64,000 nt of DNA from Marisalimonas sp016777705 (GCF_047717795.1 NZ_CP159808.1:806001-870000); one strand, 5' to 3'. Shown: positions 37,847-46,384, counted from the stretch's first letter. A program made the numbers and translations. Notes: generated by a model not told the origin, from the letters alone.

Positions 37847-38063
37847 AATTATCTCCCTTAAGGTTTTATAGTTAAAATATAACAGAAAGAAACTTAACAA
37901 GGCAAGTATCCATTATAATACTTAAAAAGATCTAATCTTTTATATTTACAAAAGAGACTTTCGAATAAAAAAAGTAAAATGTAATTATAAACACTATATC
38001 TTAATCTTGATTGAAAATTTCAATAAGTTGACTGATATAAAAAAACTTCGTACGCTTAAGAAC

Positions 38064-38083
38064 TATACTTTTTATAAAGTATA
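38064..38083. promoter_or_regulatory. Palindrome upstream of TRAP operon
   Basis: TATACTTT and AAAGTATA are perfect 8-bp arms around TTAT, 28 bp before the dctP-like start. It may be an operator overlapping the promoter of the TRAP operon. A TTGACT lies at 38028-38033. Confidence 0.35.
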
Positions 38084-38111
38084 ATCATAACAATAAATTG
38101 GGGGATTTATT

Positions 38112-39200
38112 ATGTTAAGACTAAAAACTTTAAAGTCTAAAGCCATTGCTGCTGGATTAATTTTAGCTGGAACTGTTGGGTTTGCATCCAGCTCTTTCTC
38201 TAAAGAAATTACCATTCGAATTGCATCTGGCCATCCACCTACGGTGGTTTATGCAGGGCTGATGAAAAATTATTTTCAACCTGAAGTCATTAAGGCTGTC
38301 AAAGCAAAAACTGGACATACAGTTAAATTCATAGAAGGTTACAGTGGATCTATCGTTAAGGTCTTTGACACGTTTGAGGGTGTTCAAAACGGTGTTGTCG
38401 ACATTGGAGGTTTCTGTTTTTGTTTTGAAGCTTCTAAGTTGCCAATGCATGCATTCCAAATCATGTTGCCATTTGGTACTATGGACCCTGTGCAAAGTGT
38501 TGCAATTGCAAACTCTGTTTATAAGCAGTTTCCAAGCCTTGAAAAAAGGTTTCACAAATATAATCAAAAATTACTCGCTAGAGTAGGTGATGGTGGATAC
38601 AACCTTGGTACTAATTTTCCTTGGAAAGATCTTTCTGAACTGAAGGGGCGTAAAATCCTTGGTGCAGGTCTTAACTTAAATTGGATGAAACAAGCAGGTA
38701 TTGGTATAATCCCAGTAACGGACGGTTTACCTGGTTGGTATGAAAAAATCAAGACTGGTCTTGCTGAAGGTGGCATCATGTTTCCAAGCGCTTGGGGTAA
38801 AACTTTTGGTCTTTGGGAAGTGGGTGAATATTATACCGAAATAGGTTTTGGCTCTATCACATGGCATGCTTTAACAGTTAACAAAAGATTCTGGGAAAAA
38901 TTACCTGCTGAGGTTCGCCCAGTAATCGAAGAAGTTGCAGCACGGTTCGAGCTTAAAACCGGATCTGCAAACAAAGTAGGTTATAAAAAAGATATGACTT
39001 GGTTACGCGCTAACATTAATGTTAATGATTTACCTGAATCAGTTAGGCTTAAATGGGCTCAGGGGCTTAAAGATTGGCCGCAGCAGCATGCTAATGCACT
39101 AGAGAAAAAAGGCTTTCCAGCTAAAGCTATTCTTAACGCTACTTTAGATGCTGCAGAAAAAGTTGGCTACAAATGGCCAGTTCGTTACGTAGTTAAATAG
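38112..39200 (+). CDS. dctP: TRAP transporter substrate-binding protein (DctP family)
   Basis: This 362-aa periplasmic binding protein has a signal peptide (1-30, ending SSFS). The DctP-type Arg-containing block and GLPGWYEKIKTGLAEGG are visible, and the ligand is likely a carboxylate. The GFCFCFE segment is unusual in carrying a Cys-Phe-Cys. It is the first gene of a complete TRAP operon and begins after TTGGGGG. Substrate unknown. Confidence 0.9.
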   Translation: MLRLKTLKSKAIAAGLILAGTVGFASSSFSKEITIRIASGHPPTVVYAGLMKNYFQPEVIKAVKAKTGHTVKFIEGYSGSIVKVFDTFEGVQNGVVDIGGFCFCFEASKLPMHAFQIMLPFGTMDPVQSVAIANSVYKQFPSLEKRFHKYNQKLLARVGDGGYNLGTNFPWKDLSELKGRKILGAGLNLNWMKQAGIGIIPVTDGLPGWYEKIKTGLAEGGIMFPSAWGKTFGLWEVGEYYTEIGFGSITWHALTVNKRFWEKLPAEVRPVIEEVAARFELKTGSANKVGYKKDMTWLRANINVNDLPESVRLKWAQGLKDWPQQHANALEKKGFPAKAILNATLDAAEKVGYKWPVRYVVK

Positions 39201-39247
39201 TCTTATTGATTAAGTAGCTCCTTACAAATGCTCATTTTATGCATTGG

Positions 39248-39287
39248 TTGTCGACCGAAAAGTTTTTGAAACCTTTTTGGTCGACAA
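39248..39287 (+). terminator. Hairpin between dctP and dctQ
   Basis: TTGTCGACC and GGTCGACAA form perfect 9-bp arms, extended by four more pairs after one mismatch, around an A/T loop. It lies 47 bp after dctP and 50 bp before dctQ, so it probably limits expression of the permeases, as in the ABC operon at 29774. Confidence 0.65.
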
Positions 39288-39337
39288 AGTAAGTAATTTT
39301 ATACTTATCTGTTTAATGAAATTGAAGGAGATTTATT

Positions 39338-39838
39338 TTGTCGCTCATTAAAATAAGTGACATTATGTCGAAATTTATGATGGTAATTGCTGCAATCTGG
39401 GCTTTTGGATTAGCATTTCTTATTCTTGCTAACATAATAGGTCGTTCTGTTTTTGATTCACCAGTTTATGGAACAGCAGAAATTGTTGCCACTTCAATTG
39501 TAATTATTGTTTTCTTACAAGTTGGTTACGCAATCCGAAGCCAATCTATGTTAAGAGCAGATTTTTTAATTATTCATTTACCATACTCAATCCAGCGAAT
39601 TTTTTTGTTCATTGGTTATTTGCTTGGAGCTGTATTCTTTTTAATGATTATTACCGGTGGATGGGAAGAAAGTGTTCTTTCATATATTGAAGATGAATTT
39701 GAAGGTGAAGGTGCGTTGCGTGTCCCTTCGTGGCCAGCTCGATGGATGGTAATGATTGGAAGTACTTTAGCTATAATCAATTATATCGTTTTAGCTTATA
39801 TTGATGTGTTTAAGCCTAGACCCTCTGGTTCGTTATGA
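39338..39838 (+). CDS. dctQ: TRAP transporter small permease (DctQ family)
   Basis: This 166-aa inner-membrane protein has four helices and the NIIGRSVFDSPVYGTAEI block of DctQ proteins. It starts at TTG 39338, supported by AAGGAG 7 nt upstream. It pairs with the DctM subunit encoded 42 bp downstream. Confidence 0.9.
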   Translation: MSLIKISDIMSKFMMVIAAIWAFGLAFLILANIIGRSVFDSPVYGTAEIVATSIVIIVFLQVGYAIRSQSMLRADFLIIHLPYSIQRIFLFIGYLLGAVFFLMIITGGWEESVLSYIEDEFEGEGALRVPSWPARWMVMIGSTLAIINYIVLAYIDVFKPRPSGSL

Positions 39839-39880
39839 AATATCTATCTTTAACTAGTATTAATATACAGGATTAGTAGC

Positions 39881-41245
39881 ATGTTTGAAGTTAATATTGC
39901 TGTCATGCTTGTCGTATGTCTCATTATTTTAATTGCTATGGGTGTTCATATTGCAATCTCTTTAGGAATGACAAGTGCAATAGGAATTTTTTTGACAACA
40001 GGTGCAGATAGTTATGCATTTGAAACAGTTCAACGAATGTTAGCTGCAACCGCTTATGAAGCTATACGATCGTATGTCTTTGCAGTTATTCCACTTTTTA
40101 TGTTAATGGGAGAATTTATTGGAAGGTCAGGCGTTGTTACCGACGTATACCGTGGAATTAATAAACTATTACATCGAATTCCTGGTCGTCTAGCTCTAGC
40201 AACAATTATAGGTAATGCATTATTCTCATTTGTAACTGGTGTTAGTATCGCTTCTGCGGCTGCGTTTTCACGCATAGCATATCCTGAAATGAAACGCTTT
40301 GGTTATCATAAAGGTTTTGCTCTTGGCACTATTGCTGGGTCTAGTTGTTTAGGAATGCTTATCCCACCAAGTGTTTTAATGATTGTTTGGGGTATTTTAA
40401 CAGAACAGTCAATTGGTCGAATTTTTGCTGCTGGCGTTTTGCCTGGTGCTTTATTAATGTCTTTGTTTCTTATCTATGTGTTTGTCATGGCACTTTTGAA
40501 GCCTGAGGTTGTTGGTGAAGGTGTCAATTCAAGTTCTGAAATTGATAAACAATTAAATAAAGACGAAACAAATGAAGTTTCCATACCACAGTTCCTTATA
40601 AGTTTAGCCGGAATATTTTTTGTTATTTTAGCTGTTCTTGGAGGAATTTTAAGTGGCTTTTTTACACCAACTGAAGGCGCTGGTGCTGGAGCCATTATAG
40701 GATTGACCTTAGGTGTAATAAAAGGAATGAGATTTCGTGATATCATAGATGCTATTTTATCTGTCGGACGAACATCAGCGCCAATTCTTTTGTTACTTGT
40801 TACAGCAGCCCTTTATTCACGAACCCTAGCTATGACCGGTATGGCAAACGCAATAGAGGGATTATTTCTAGATTCTGGAATGGAACCGTGGATGATCATT
40901 GGTGTTATGGTTTTAATCTGGTTTTTGTTAGGCATGATTATCGATTCAATTTCAATAATGCTTTTAACGGCAGCTATTTTTGCTCCTATTGCAATGAAAA
41001 TTGGGTATGACCCAATTGCTTTTGCTATTATTGGCATTATTGCTATTGAAGCTGGATTACTCACCCCACCATTTGGTTTACTTGTTTATACAGTAAAAGC
41101 CGCAATTCATGGAGAGGGTGATAATGTACAAGTTATGTCAATTTTTAAAAGCTCTACTCCTTATTGGATGATCATGCTTATTTGTATGGTAGCTATTATT
41201 ATTTTCCCAGAAATCGCAACATTTCTTCCAAATGCACTATTTTAA
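39881..41245 (+). CDS. dctM: TRAP transporter large permease (DctM family)
   Basis: This 454-aa inner-membrane protein has about twelve helices and the DctM signature segments GSSCLGMLIPPSVLMIVWGI and GGILSGFFTPTEGAGAG. It uses a sodium gradient to drive uptake. It completes the dctP-dctQ-dctM set and is convergent with the alcohol dehydrogenase gene. Confidence 0.94.
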   Translation: MFEVNIAVMLVVCLIILIAMGVHIAISLGMTSAIGIFLTTGADSYAFETVQRMLAATAYEAIRSYVFAVIPLFMLMGEFIGRSGVVTDVYRGINKLLHRIPGRLALATIIGNALFSFVTGVSIASAAAFSRIAYPEMKRFGYHKGFALGTIAGSSCLGMLIPPSVLMIVWGILTEQSIGRIFAAGVLPGALLMSLFLIYVFVMALLKPEVVGEGVNSSSEIDKQLNKDETNEVSIPQFLISLAGIFFVILAVLGGILSGFFTPTEGAGAGAIIGLTLGVIKGMRFRDIIDAILSVGRTSAPILLLLVTAALYSRTLAMTGMANAIEGLFLDSGMEPWMIIGVMVLIWFLLGMIIDSISIMLLTAAIFAPIAMKIGYDPIAFAIIGIIAIEAGLLTPPFGLLVYTVKAAIHGEGDNVQVMSIFKSSTPYWMIMLICMVAIIIFPEIATFLPNALF

Positions 41246-41278
41246 ACACAATAATTTAAGGTAACATTATTAAATCTA

Positions 41279-42418
41279 TTAACTCCAAGGTTTAATAACT
41301 ATTTTAATAGCATTATCAATTCTTTCTCTTGCATACTTTAGTGCCTTAGGTAATTCATCTAGATTAAAAGTATGAGTATGGACTAAACTTGCATCAAATC
41401 TTTTCTGTTTCATGAACTCCATTGCTCTATGAGTTGCACTTTTACCTTCACCCCTAATACCATACATATAAATATTATTTATAACCATGTGAGGTATATT
41501 GATACTGATTGGCTTATGAGGGAATGCTGCTAAACATATTTTACCACCCCTATTTGTCATCATTATTGCGTCATTGAGTGCCTGCTCAGTTCCAGCACAT
41601 TCTATTACATAATCAGTACCTTTTGTGCCGACAATATCTTTAACTGCTTTAACAACATCAGTTTCATTTTTAACATTTAAAGTATAGTCAGCACCAAGTT
41701 TTTTACCAATTTCTAAGCGGCTATCTCTTGTACCAATGAGTATTACTGGACCTGCTCCAAGTGCTTTTGCAACGGCAACCCCAAGCAATCCAATTGGCCC
41801 AGGGCCAATAACAACCACGCTTTCGCCTGCAATTAATCCCCCTAATTCTGTCAAGCCATACATGGTTGTTCCAGCTGTTACAACCAAAGTTGCCTCTTCA
41901 TCTGACATATCATCTGGAACTTTTATTAATGTATTTATGTTATTGACTGCATATTGTTTAAAACCTCCATCGGTCGTAAATCCATTAGCTCTATGACCTT
42001 TGTTAACATCTCCATAGTTCAGTCCATAATTATGACAAGAAGTGTACATGCCCATACGACATCTCTTGCACTGTCCACATCCAGAGTGAATTTCAACAGT
42101 AACTCTATCTCCAATTTGAAATTCATCTACTGCAGGTCCTAGAGCAACAACAGTGCCCATATATTCATGCCCTGGTGTAAAATTTTTATTAAATGGCAAC
42201 CCTCCTTCAATCATAGCAGGTGGACCATGGCTTATTACATCTAGATCTGTGGCACAAATAGCAACCGCATCTATTCTGACTAAAACTTCTGCTTTATTTG
42301 GCATTTCAACTTTTTTATCAACTAATGATAGATTGTTAGGGTCACCCAAGACCCATGCCTTCATAGTTTTGGGAATTGGAAATTTTTCTGAGATTTTCCC
42401 GGAGAATTCTAATGCCAT
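41279..42418 (-). CDS. Zinc-dependent alcohol dehydrogenase (MDR)
   Basis: This 379-aa enzyme shows catalytic zinc ligands Cys55 and His84-Glu85 (GHEYMG), four structural-zinc cysteines at 114, 117, 120 and 128 (GCGQCKRC), and a Rossmann GPGPIGLLG near residue 205. It oxidises an alcohol or polyol with NAD(P). It is the last intact cargo gene before the island's right end, and its substrate may be what the TRAP system brings in. Confidence 0.92.
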   Translation of the reverse strand: MALEFSGKISEKFPIPKTMKAWVLGDPNNLSLVDKKVEMPNKAEVLVRIDAVAICATDLDVISHGPPAMIEGGLPFNKNFTPGHEYMGTVVALGPAVDEFQIGDRVTVEIHSGCGQCKRCRMGMYTSCHNYGLNYGDVNKGHRANGFTTDGGFKQYAVNNINTLIKVPDDMSDEEATLVVTAGTTMYGLTELGGLIAGESVVVIGPGPIGLLGVAVAKALGAGPVILIGTRDSRLEIGKKLGADYTLNVKNETDVVKAVKDIVGTKGTDYVIECAGTEQALNDAIMMTNRGGKICLAAFPHKPISINIPHMVINNIYMYGIRGEGKSATHRAMEFMKQKRFDASLVHTHTFNLDELPKALKYARERIDNAIKIVIKPWS

Positions 42419-42463
42419 TATATATCCTTTTAATTTAAATTAGTCCATGTAAGCAAATAAATG

Positions 42464-42838
42464 TCAAACACATTTATTTGCACAAACCAATCCTTTTTTC
42501 TTACGTTCACACCACGTAGTAAATAAACTAGAGCCAATAAGAACTATTACTCCTAATATAATTATCAAACCTATATTTTCTGAAAAATTATTACTCCAGT
42601 AATTGAACAAAATACTAATTGAAGGTAAGAAAAAAGTTGTATAACGGATACTTCTGCGACCTGTAACGTTTTAACGATTAAAAAATGTGAGCTTGAATTT
42701 AGTATACACATTGTTAACAGCCACAAAAAAAAATTGTGGTATAGGCTCCCAAATAAAAAAACTAGTAACTGCCGAGACTTAAAATTATTAAAACTCCTAT
42801 AAAGCCTATAAGAATAGCGGTCCATCTTCTCCAACCCA
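42464..42838 (-). pseudogene. Decayed EamA/DMT transporter gene
   Basis: EamA-type sequence is split over at least three frames. GWRRWTAILIGFIGVLIIL (about 42838-42770) is typical for the end of the first half; a second frame carries further hydrophobic helices to about 42571; a third carries SENIGLIIILGVIVLIG and stops at 42464. The N-terminal part is missing and is replaced by repeat copy C. The gene is non-functional. Confidence 0.75.
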
Positions 42839-42844
42839 TCAATG

Positions 42845-42936
42845 AACCCTGGTCCATGCTCCATGGACTACGGTCAATGGGCAGACCGCCCCCTGACCAA
42901 AGATCAATCTTGATTAGGAAAAGGGTGCAGTAACCC
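42845..42936 (+). repeat. Hairpin-rich repeat, copy C
   Basis: This copy matches copy B over about 92 bp with few differences, and matches the first half of copy A. It abuts the broken EamA gene, where homology to the transporter stops within a few bases of the repeat, suggesting that insertion or recombination broke the gene. Confidence 0.75.
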
Positions 42937-42957
42937 CTGACCATGGACTTTGTCTGC

Positions 42958-42981
42958 TGTAGACAAGGTTGTAGACAAGCT
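42958..42981 (+). repeat. 12-bp tandem repeats, right end
   Basis: TGTAGACAAGGT and TGTAGACAAGCT stand side by side about 90 bp inside the right boundary. They match the left-end repeats at 33543 in sequence and orientation. Confidence 0.6.
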
Positions 42982-43072
42982 TTTATCATTGACGGATTCA
43001 TGGATTTTGCTAAGCTATTGAAATAGTTGGAGTTTAGACAAACCCATTGCTCTAGTAAGGCATCACACCTCT

Positions 43073-43087
43073 CTCAGAGCGCACCAT
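43073..43087. repeat. attR-like repeat
   Basis: CTCAGAGCGCACCAT is identical to 33476-33490 and has no tRNA body before it, as expected of the distal junction of a tRNA-integrated element. Confidence 0.75.
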
Positions 43088-43203
43088 TTCACTTCAAGAT
43101 GACTGGTTAACCTACTGTTTTTCAAGCGTTAATTTAAACTTGGATTAATGGTGTAAAACAATATGAGAAACAAATGTATAGCTTGATTATGTTAGGATAG
43201 ATG

Positions 43204-44049
43204 TCAGATTTGATCTGAACTAATGCAAATAAAAGAAGTTAAACTCTCTTCTTCTGGTCTAAGAGCAAATGATTTTCCCAAAGTGGTCCAGATAAATTCA
43301 CGCATGAGCTCTGTATTTGTATAAACTAAGGACTTGTATGACTGCACAATGCAGCGTTCTACCCTGAACCATTCGCCAGGCTCAGGAGATTTCCCGAAGA
43401 TGTCTAGAAACATTGAACGAAACTTGCCTGAAACAAATTGAGAACCCATTTCTGCCTGCTCTTGAAAACTAACCTCATCTGCTGAAGCAAGAGCGCACAA
43501 AACAGGGTGAAGCCTCGCGGATGAAATACGCCGAAATTTTTGTATTTCCTGTATCGTCCTTTGAATGTCCCGTTCAGTATTTATAAAGTCGGGGCCTATT
43601 TGACAAGTACTCTCGTCAACCCAAGAAACAATTGGAAAAGCATTGATTAGCCAGTCTCCAAGATGAGCAAATCGCCTAGGCAAACTTGCATTACGCCTGA
43701 GAAAATCAATATCGTATTTACTGCGAGAGAACCAGCAGTCAATACTAGAGAAAAACTCATTCATCTCCTCAGCTGGGAGGAGCTCGTGATATTGCAATCC
43801 GAATACACCCACAACATATTTTTGTTCTCTTAGAAAGTCTATAAGCTGCTTATCAAGAGTTTTATGGAATATACTATGACCAGTTCCTACAACTACCAGA
43901 TCAAAGAATCCCTCTGGTTTCTTCCAAAAGGGAGGCAATGGAGAAATGCATATCTCCGCTTCTGGCGGCAGAAGTCTGATTATCAAATCAAGACCTAACC
44001 TGTCACCAAAATTAGCACAGACGTTGTAACTTAAAACTAAAACCCTCAT
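43204..44049 (-). CDS. Polysaccharide pyruvyltransferase-like protein
   Basis: This 281-aa protein starts MRVLVLSYNVCANFGDRLG, then FDLVVVGTGHSIF, and has SARLHPVL near residue 178. This order (NxGD, G-G, SxRxH) resembles the polysaccharide pyruvyltransferase family, which decorates cell-surface glycans. The base composition is visibly richer in G+C than its neighbours, with other codon choices, so recent transfer is likely. No other glycan genes are nearby. The family call is moderate. Confidence 0.55.
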   Translation of the reverse strand: MRVLVLSYNVCANFGDRLGLDLIIRLLPPEAEICISPLPPFWKKPEGFFDLVVVGTGHSIFHKTLDKQLIDFLREQKYVVGVFGLQYHELLPAEEMNEFFSSIDCWFSRSKYDIDFLRRNASLPRRFAHLGDWLINAFPIVSWVDESTCQIGPDFINTERDIQRTIQEIQKFRRISSARLHPVLCALASADEVSFQEQAEMGSQFVSGKFRSMFLDIFGKSPEPGEWFRVERCIVQSYKSLVYTNTELMREFIWTTLGKSFALRPEEESLTSFICISSDQI

Positions 44050-44081
44050 CTACCTATTCGTTCTCTTACATGTTTGAAAAA

Positions 44082-44276
44082 TCATACAAAATCAATATTA
44101 TGATTATTTTCAACTTTATATCTACTTAATATTTTGTCAAAGAACCATTTCATTTCAGAAAGTATTCTAATCTCAGGTTCTGATGACTGATTAGAACATT
44201 GAGGACATAAACTTTTATTTAATGTTCTATTTTTAATAACTGATTGAAAGCTATGACCTTTAGAACATAACCACAT
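44082..44276 (-). pseudogene. Zinc-ribbon (DUF4379-like) fragment
   Basis: The 64-residue frame starts MWLCSKGHSFQ and has Cys-x-x-Cys (LCPQC) with SEPEIRILSEM, the pattern of treble-clef/zinc-ribbon repeats followed by a nuclease-like domain. The frame stops after NIDFV, where such proteins continue, and nothing credible lies upstream. It is probably a remnant of a longer mobile-element-associated gene. Confidence 0.5.
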
Positions 44277-44381
44277 GACTTTAAAGAATATTACTCTGTA
44301 AAAAGATTATGCTTTAGCCTTAAAACTAAATCTTATTCATCTGCATTAAGAATAACTAAATCTGTTCTTCAAAAATTGGAG

Positions 44382-44458
44382 CACATCTGATAATTCAAAG
44401 CGTTGTCCTATTTTTTTTTTACAGATCCATTGGCAATCATTTTAAACAAGCGAGCTGA
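44382..44458 (-). pseudogene. Relic of a second qor gene
   Basis: This stretch matches the C-terminal coding part of qor (36932-37010) at most positions, including TTGGCAATCATTTTAAACAA, but has lost one base in a T-run and ends directly at the GFA stop codon. It shows that another qor copy was once here. Confidence 0.7.
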
Positions 44459-44887
44459 TTATTCATCCATCATTTCACCAGAGCCACCCAAAGGTTCTGG
44501 AAAATCTTTAAACTTGGGTAATCCATCCTTTATATGAAGAATGCTACTTTCATAATTAACATGGAATGAAGGTTTATATTCAAAATCTTTTAAAATAGAG
44601 GCATAGACATCTATTTTCCCATAGGTAGTGCTATGGTCTACATAAACATGACCACCACATTTATTACACCACTTACGGTCGTGACCTTGAACTTTTGCAT
44701 AACTGCTAAGAAATTCTTCGCCTTTTGAAACTTTAAAGTTTTCTGGTTCCCATAATGCCGCGCCAGTAACAGGTGCTGCAGACCAGCCCCTACAGAGTTT
44801 ACAGTGACATATGGCCATTACAGCAGGCTCTCCAGTGACCTCAACATGAACAGAACCACAAAAACATTCACCTTTATATTTTGTCAT
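44459..44887 (-). CDS. GFA-family (CENP-V/GFA domain) protein
   Basis: This 142-aa protein has the zinc-binding layout of glutathione-dependent formaldehyde-activating enzymes: Cys8-x-Cys10 (ECFCG), Cys27, Cys29 and Cys32 (CHCKLC), and Cys74-x-x-Cys77 (WCNKCGG). Only some family members act with formaldehyde-glutathione adducts, so the reaction is open. A broken second copy of its end lies inverted at 45442. Confidence 0.85.
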   Translation of the reverse strand: MTKYKGECFCGSVHVEVTGEPAVMAICHCKLCRGWSAAPVTGAALWEPENFKVSKGEEFLSSYAKVQGHDRKWCNKCGGHVYVDHSTTYGKIDVYASILKDFEYKPSFHVNYESSILHIKDGLPKFKDFPEPLGGSGEMMDE

Positions 44888-44971
44888 ACCAGTTTATCCT
44901 TCATAACAAATAGAATTAAAAATAAATTAAACTAATAATAAAATAAAAATCAAAGTATTAAAATTATTTAT

Positions 44972-45337
44972 TTAGTTTTTTGCAGCAAAAGTCTTTGCAG
45001 CAGTTGCATTAAATTCTAAAGCTACACACTCAGTATCACCTTCAACCCAACCATCATGTCCAGGTTCAATTACATATACATCACCTGCAACAAAAGTATC
45101 AATAGTACCATCGTTATGCTTTGCTGACATAGAACCTGATAGTACAGTTCCAACATGACGTGCTTGACAACTTTCCCCACCGACTACAGGTTTAATACAA
45201 GTTGACCAACTCCAACCAGGTTGAAGTACCATTTTTGCTGCAGCAACACCACCTAAGTCACAAACGTGGACATTTGCTTTATCTGGACTACGAACTTCAT
45301 CTGGATTATTGAAAGATTTTTTAACTATTCCCGACAT
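44972..45337 (-). CDS. Cupin-domain protein
   Basis: This 121-aa single-domain cupin has RHVGTVLSGSMSAKHNDG (motif 1) and VYVIEPGHDGWVEGD (motif 2), with His at RHVG and GHDG as possible metal ligands. It is probably a small-molecule or metal-binding protein; no enzyme activity can be assigned. It lies 84 bp upstream of the GFA gene on the same strand and may be co-transcribed with it. Confidence 0.78.
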   Translation of the reverse strand: MSGIVKKSFNNPDEVRSPDKANVHVCDLGGVAAAKMVLQPGWSWSTCIKPVVGGESCQARHVGTVLSGSMSAKHNDGTIDTFVAGDVYVIEPGHDGWVEGDTECVALEFNATAAKTFAAKN

Positions 45338-45441
45338 GATTTACTCCTATTTATCTACATTTCATTTTGATATATAAATAATTAGAAATCAAACCTTAAA
45401 ACCACAAAAATTAGTAAAGATTGATATTTAAAGCTCATTGC

Positions 45442-45558
45442 TTAAGTTTTAATCATTTTAATTATGAAAGTAGTATCCTTGAAATAAAAGATGGGTTACC
45501 CAAATCTAAAGACTTTCCAGAACTTTTTGGTGACACGGGTGAAATGATGGATGAATAG
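45442..45558 (+). pseudogene. Relic of GFA gene 3' end, inverted
   Basis: The frame reads NYESSILEIKDGLPKSKDF and continues to GEMMDE and a stop, nearly identical to the last 33 residues of the GFA gene at 44459 but on the opposite strand. The rest of that copy is missing. It is evidence of inversion or recombination in this zone. Confidence 0.8.
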
Positions 45559-45657
45559 ATATAAATTGATCACACTTCATCAAGTGTTAACCAATTGAAT
45601 TATAAGCATGATATATGTAATATTTAAAAGTTTTTGAAACTAAAAAAGTTTACATGA

Positions 45658-46050
45658 TTATCTTTGGAAACGTCTAGATGCCACATAAATAGAAATTAAT
45701 CCCATAAGGGCAAATAGTATTAATATAAGTATAGGTACTTCTGCTTGTCTTGTTAACCTTACTTCAAGTAAAGCAGCAACAAGAAGAAAAAAGCCAAATC
45801 CACAGCAGTAAAGAAGCTTTTGAGCAACAAATTTTGGGCTGCTTTGACACCAAAAAATTAATGTACCTATAAAAACACAACCTGCGCCCATATTTTTTCT
45901 AAGTGCTATGGCTACATTGAAAGCTTCGTTATTTTTTTCTATGTTTGGAAACATAGCTAAAGTAAAAAAATCTGGAAAGATCCAAAAGCTTAGGCCAAGG
46001 ATAATCATTATAAAACCATTTATTGCTAATATTAATCTAGAATTACCCAT
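45658..46050 (-). CDS. Four-helix membrane protein of unknown function
   Basis: This roughly 130-aa protein, taken from ATG 46050 (the frame is open nine codons further), has four hydrophobic helices and a basic C-terminus (ASRRFQR). The pattern INGFIMIILGLSFWIFP with RKNMGAGCVFIG resembles DUF4345-type membrane proteins, but not strongly enough to name it. It is isolated from other genes. Confidence 0.5.
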   Translation of the reverse strand: MGNSRLILAINGFIMIILGLSFWIFPDFFTLAMFPNIEKNNEAFNVAIALRKNMGAGCVFIGTLIFWCQSSPKFVAQKLLYCCGFGFFLLVAALLEVRLTRQAEVPILILILFALMGLISIYVASRRFQR

Positions 46051-46077
46051 ATAAAACAAAAATACTTTCAAACACAA

Positions 46078-46384
46078 ATTTAATGTTAAAACATATAATA
46101 AATTTAATAATAGTCAAAACTCTTTAACTAAAAAAACCTATATGCTTCAAAATTTATGTATAATATTCATACGTTTGTAAGCCAATACTAGTTCGGAGGA
46201 TAGGGTTTTACTTGAAGCGACACATAAACTTTTGATATTGCTGAAGTGTAGTTCCAAATTGTTAATTATGTATGAACTTAACTTCACTTCACTAAGAGCG
46301 TGCCGTCTTATTTCAAAGTGTTTGATTAATTTTATATTTTTAAGCTTTTAGTTAAGACACTAAAAGTAGTTTTTTTAAATAAAA
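46078..46384. other. Intergenic region with degenerate att-like sequence
   Basis: This 307-bp region has no gene. At 46291-46306, ACTAAGAGCGTGCCGT and the next 20 or so bases align with the attR-like site and its right flank (43075-43111), with mostly transition differences. It may be a third, decayed attachment site closing a second island. Confidence 0.35.

Larger units (their letters stand above)
33476..43087. mobile_element. tRNA-Arg-integrated genomic island without integrase
   Basis: This 9.6-kb segment is bounded by a 15-bp direct repeat (CTCAGAGCGCACCAT) made of the tRNA-Arg 3' end. Inside each boundary lie 12-bp tandem repeats (TGTAGACAAGGT type) that look like integrase arm-binding sites. 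No recombinase gene is present, so the element now appears fixed. Cargo: two serine-hydrolase lipoproteins, qor, a TRAP transporter, a zinc dehydrogenase and a broken EamA gene. Confidence 0.75.

Noticed and set aside
38163..38567. 134-codon frame antisense to dctP
   Set aside because: It overlaps a complete, recognised gene and shows no domain or start signal.
42762..43001. 79-codon minus-strand frame as an intact gene
   Set aside because: Its first part is antisense to repeat copy C and only its end is EamA-like; treated as part of a pseudogene.
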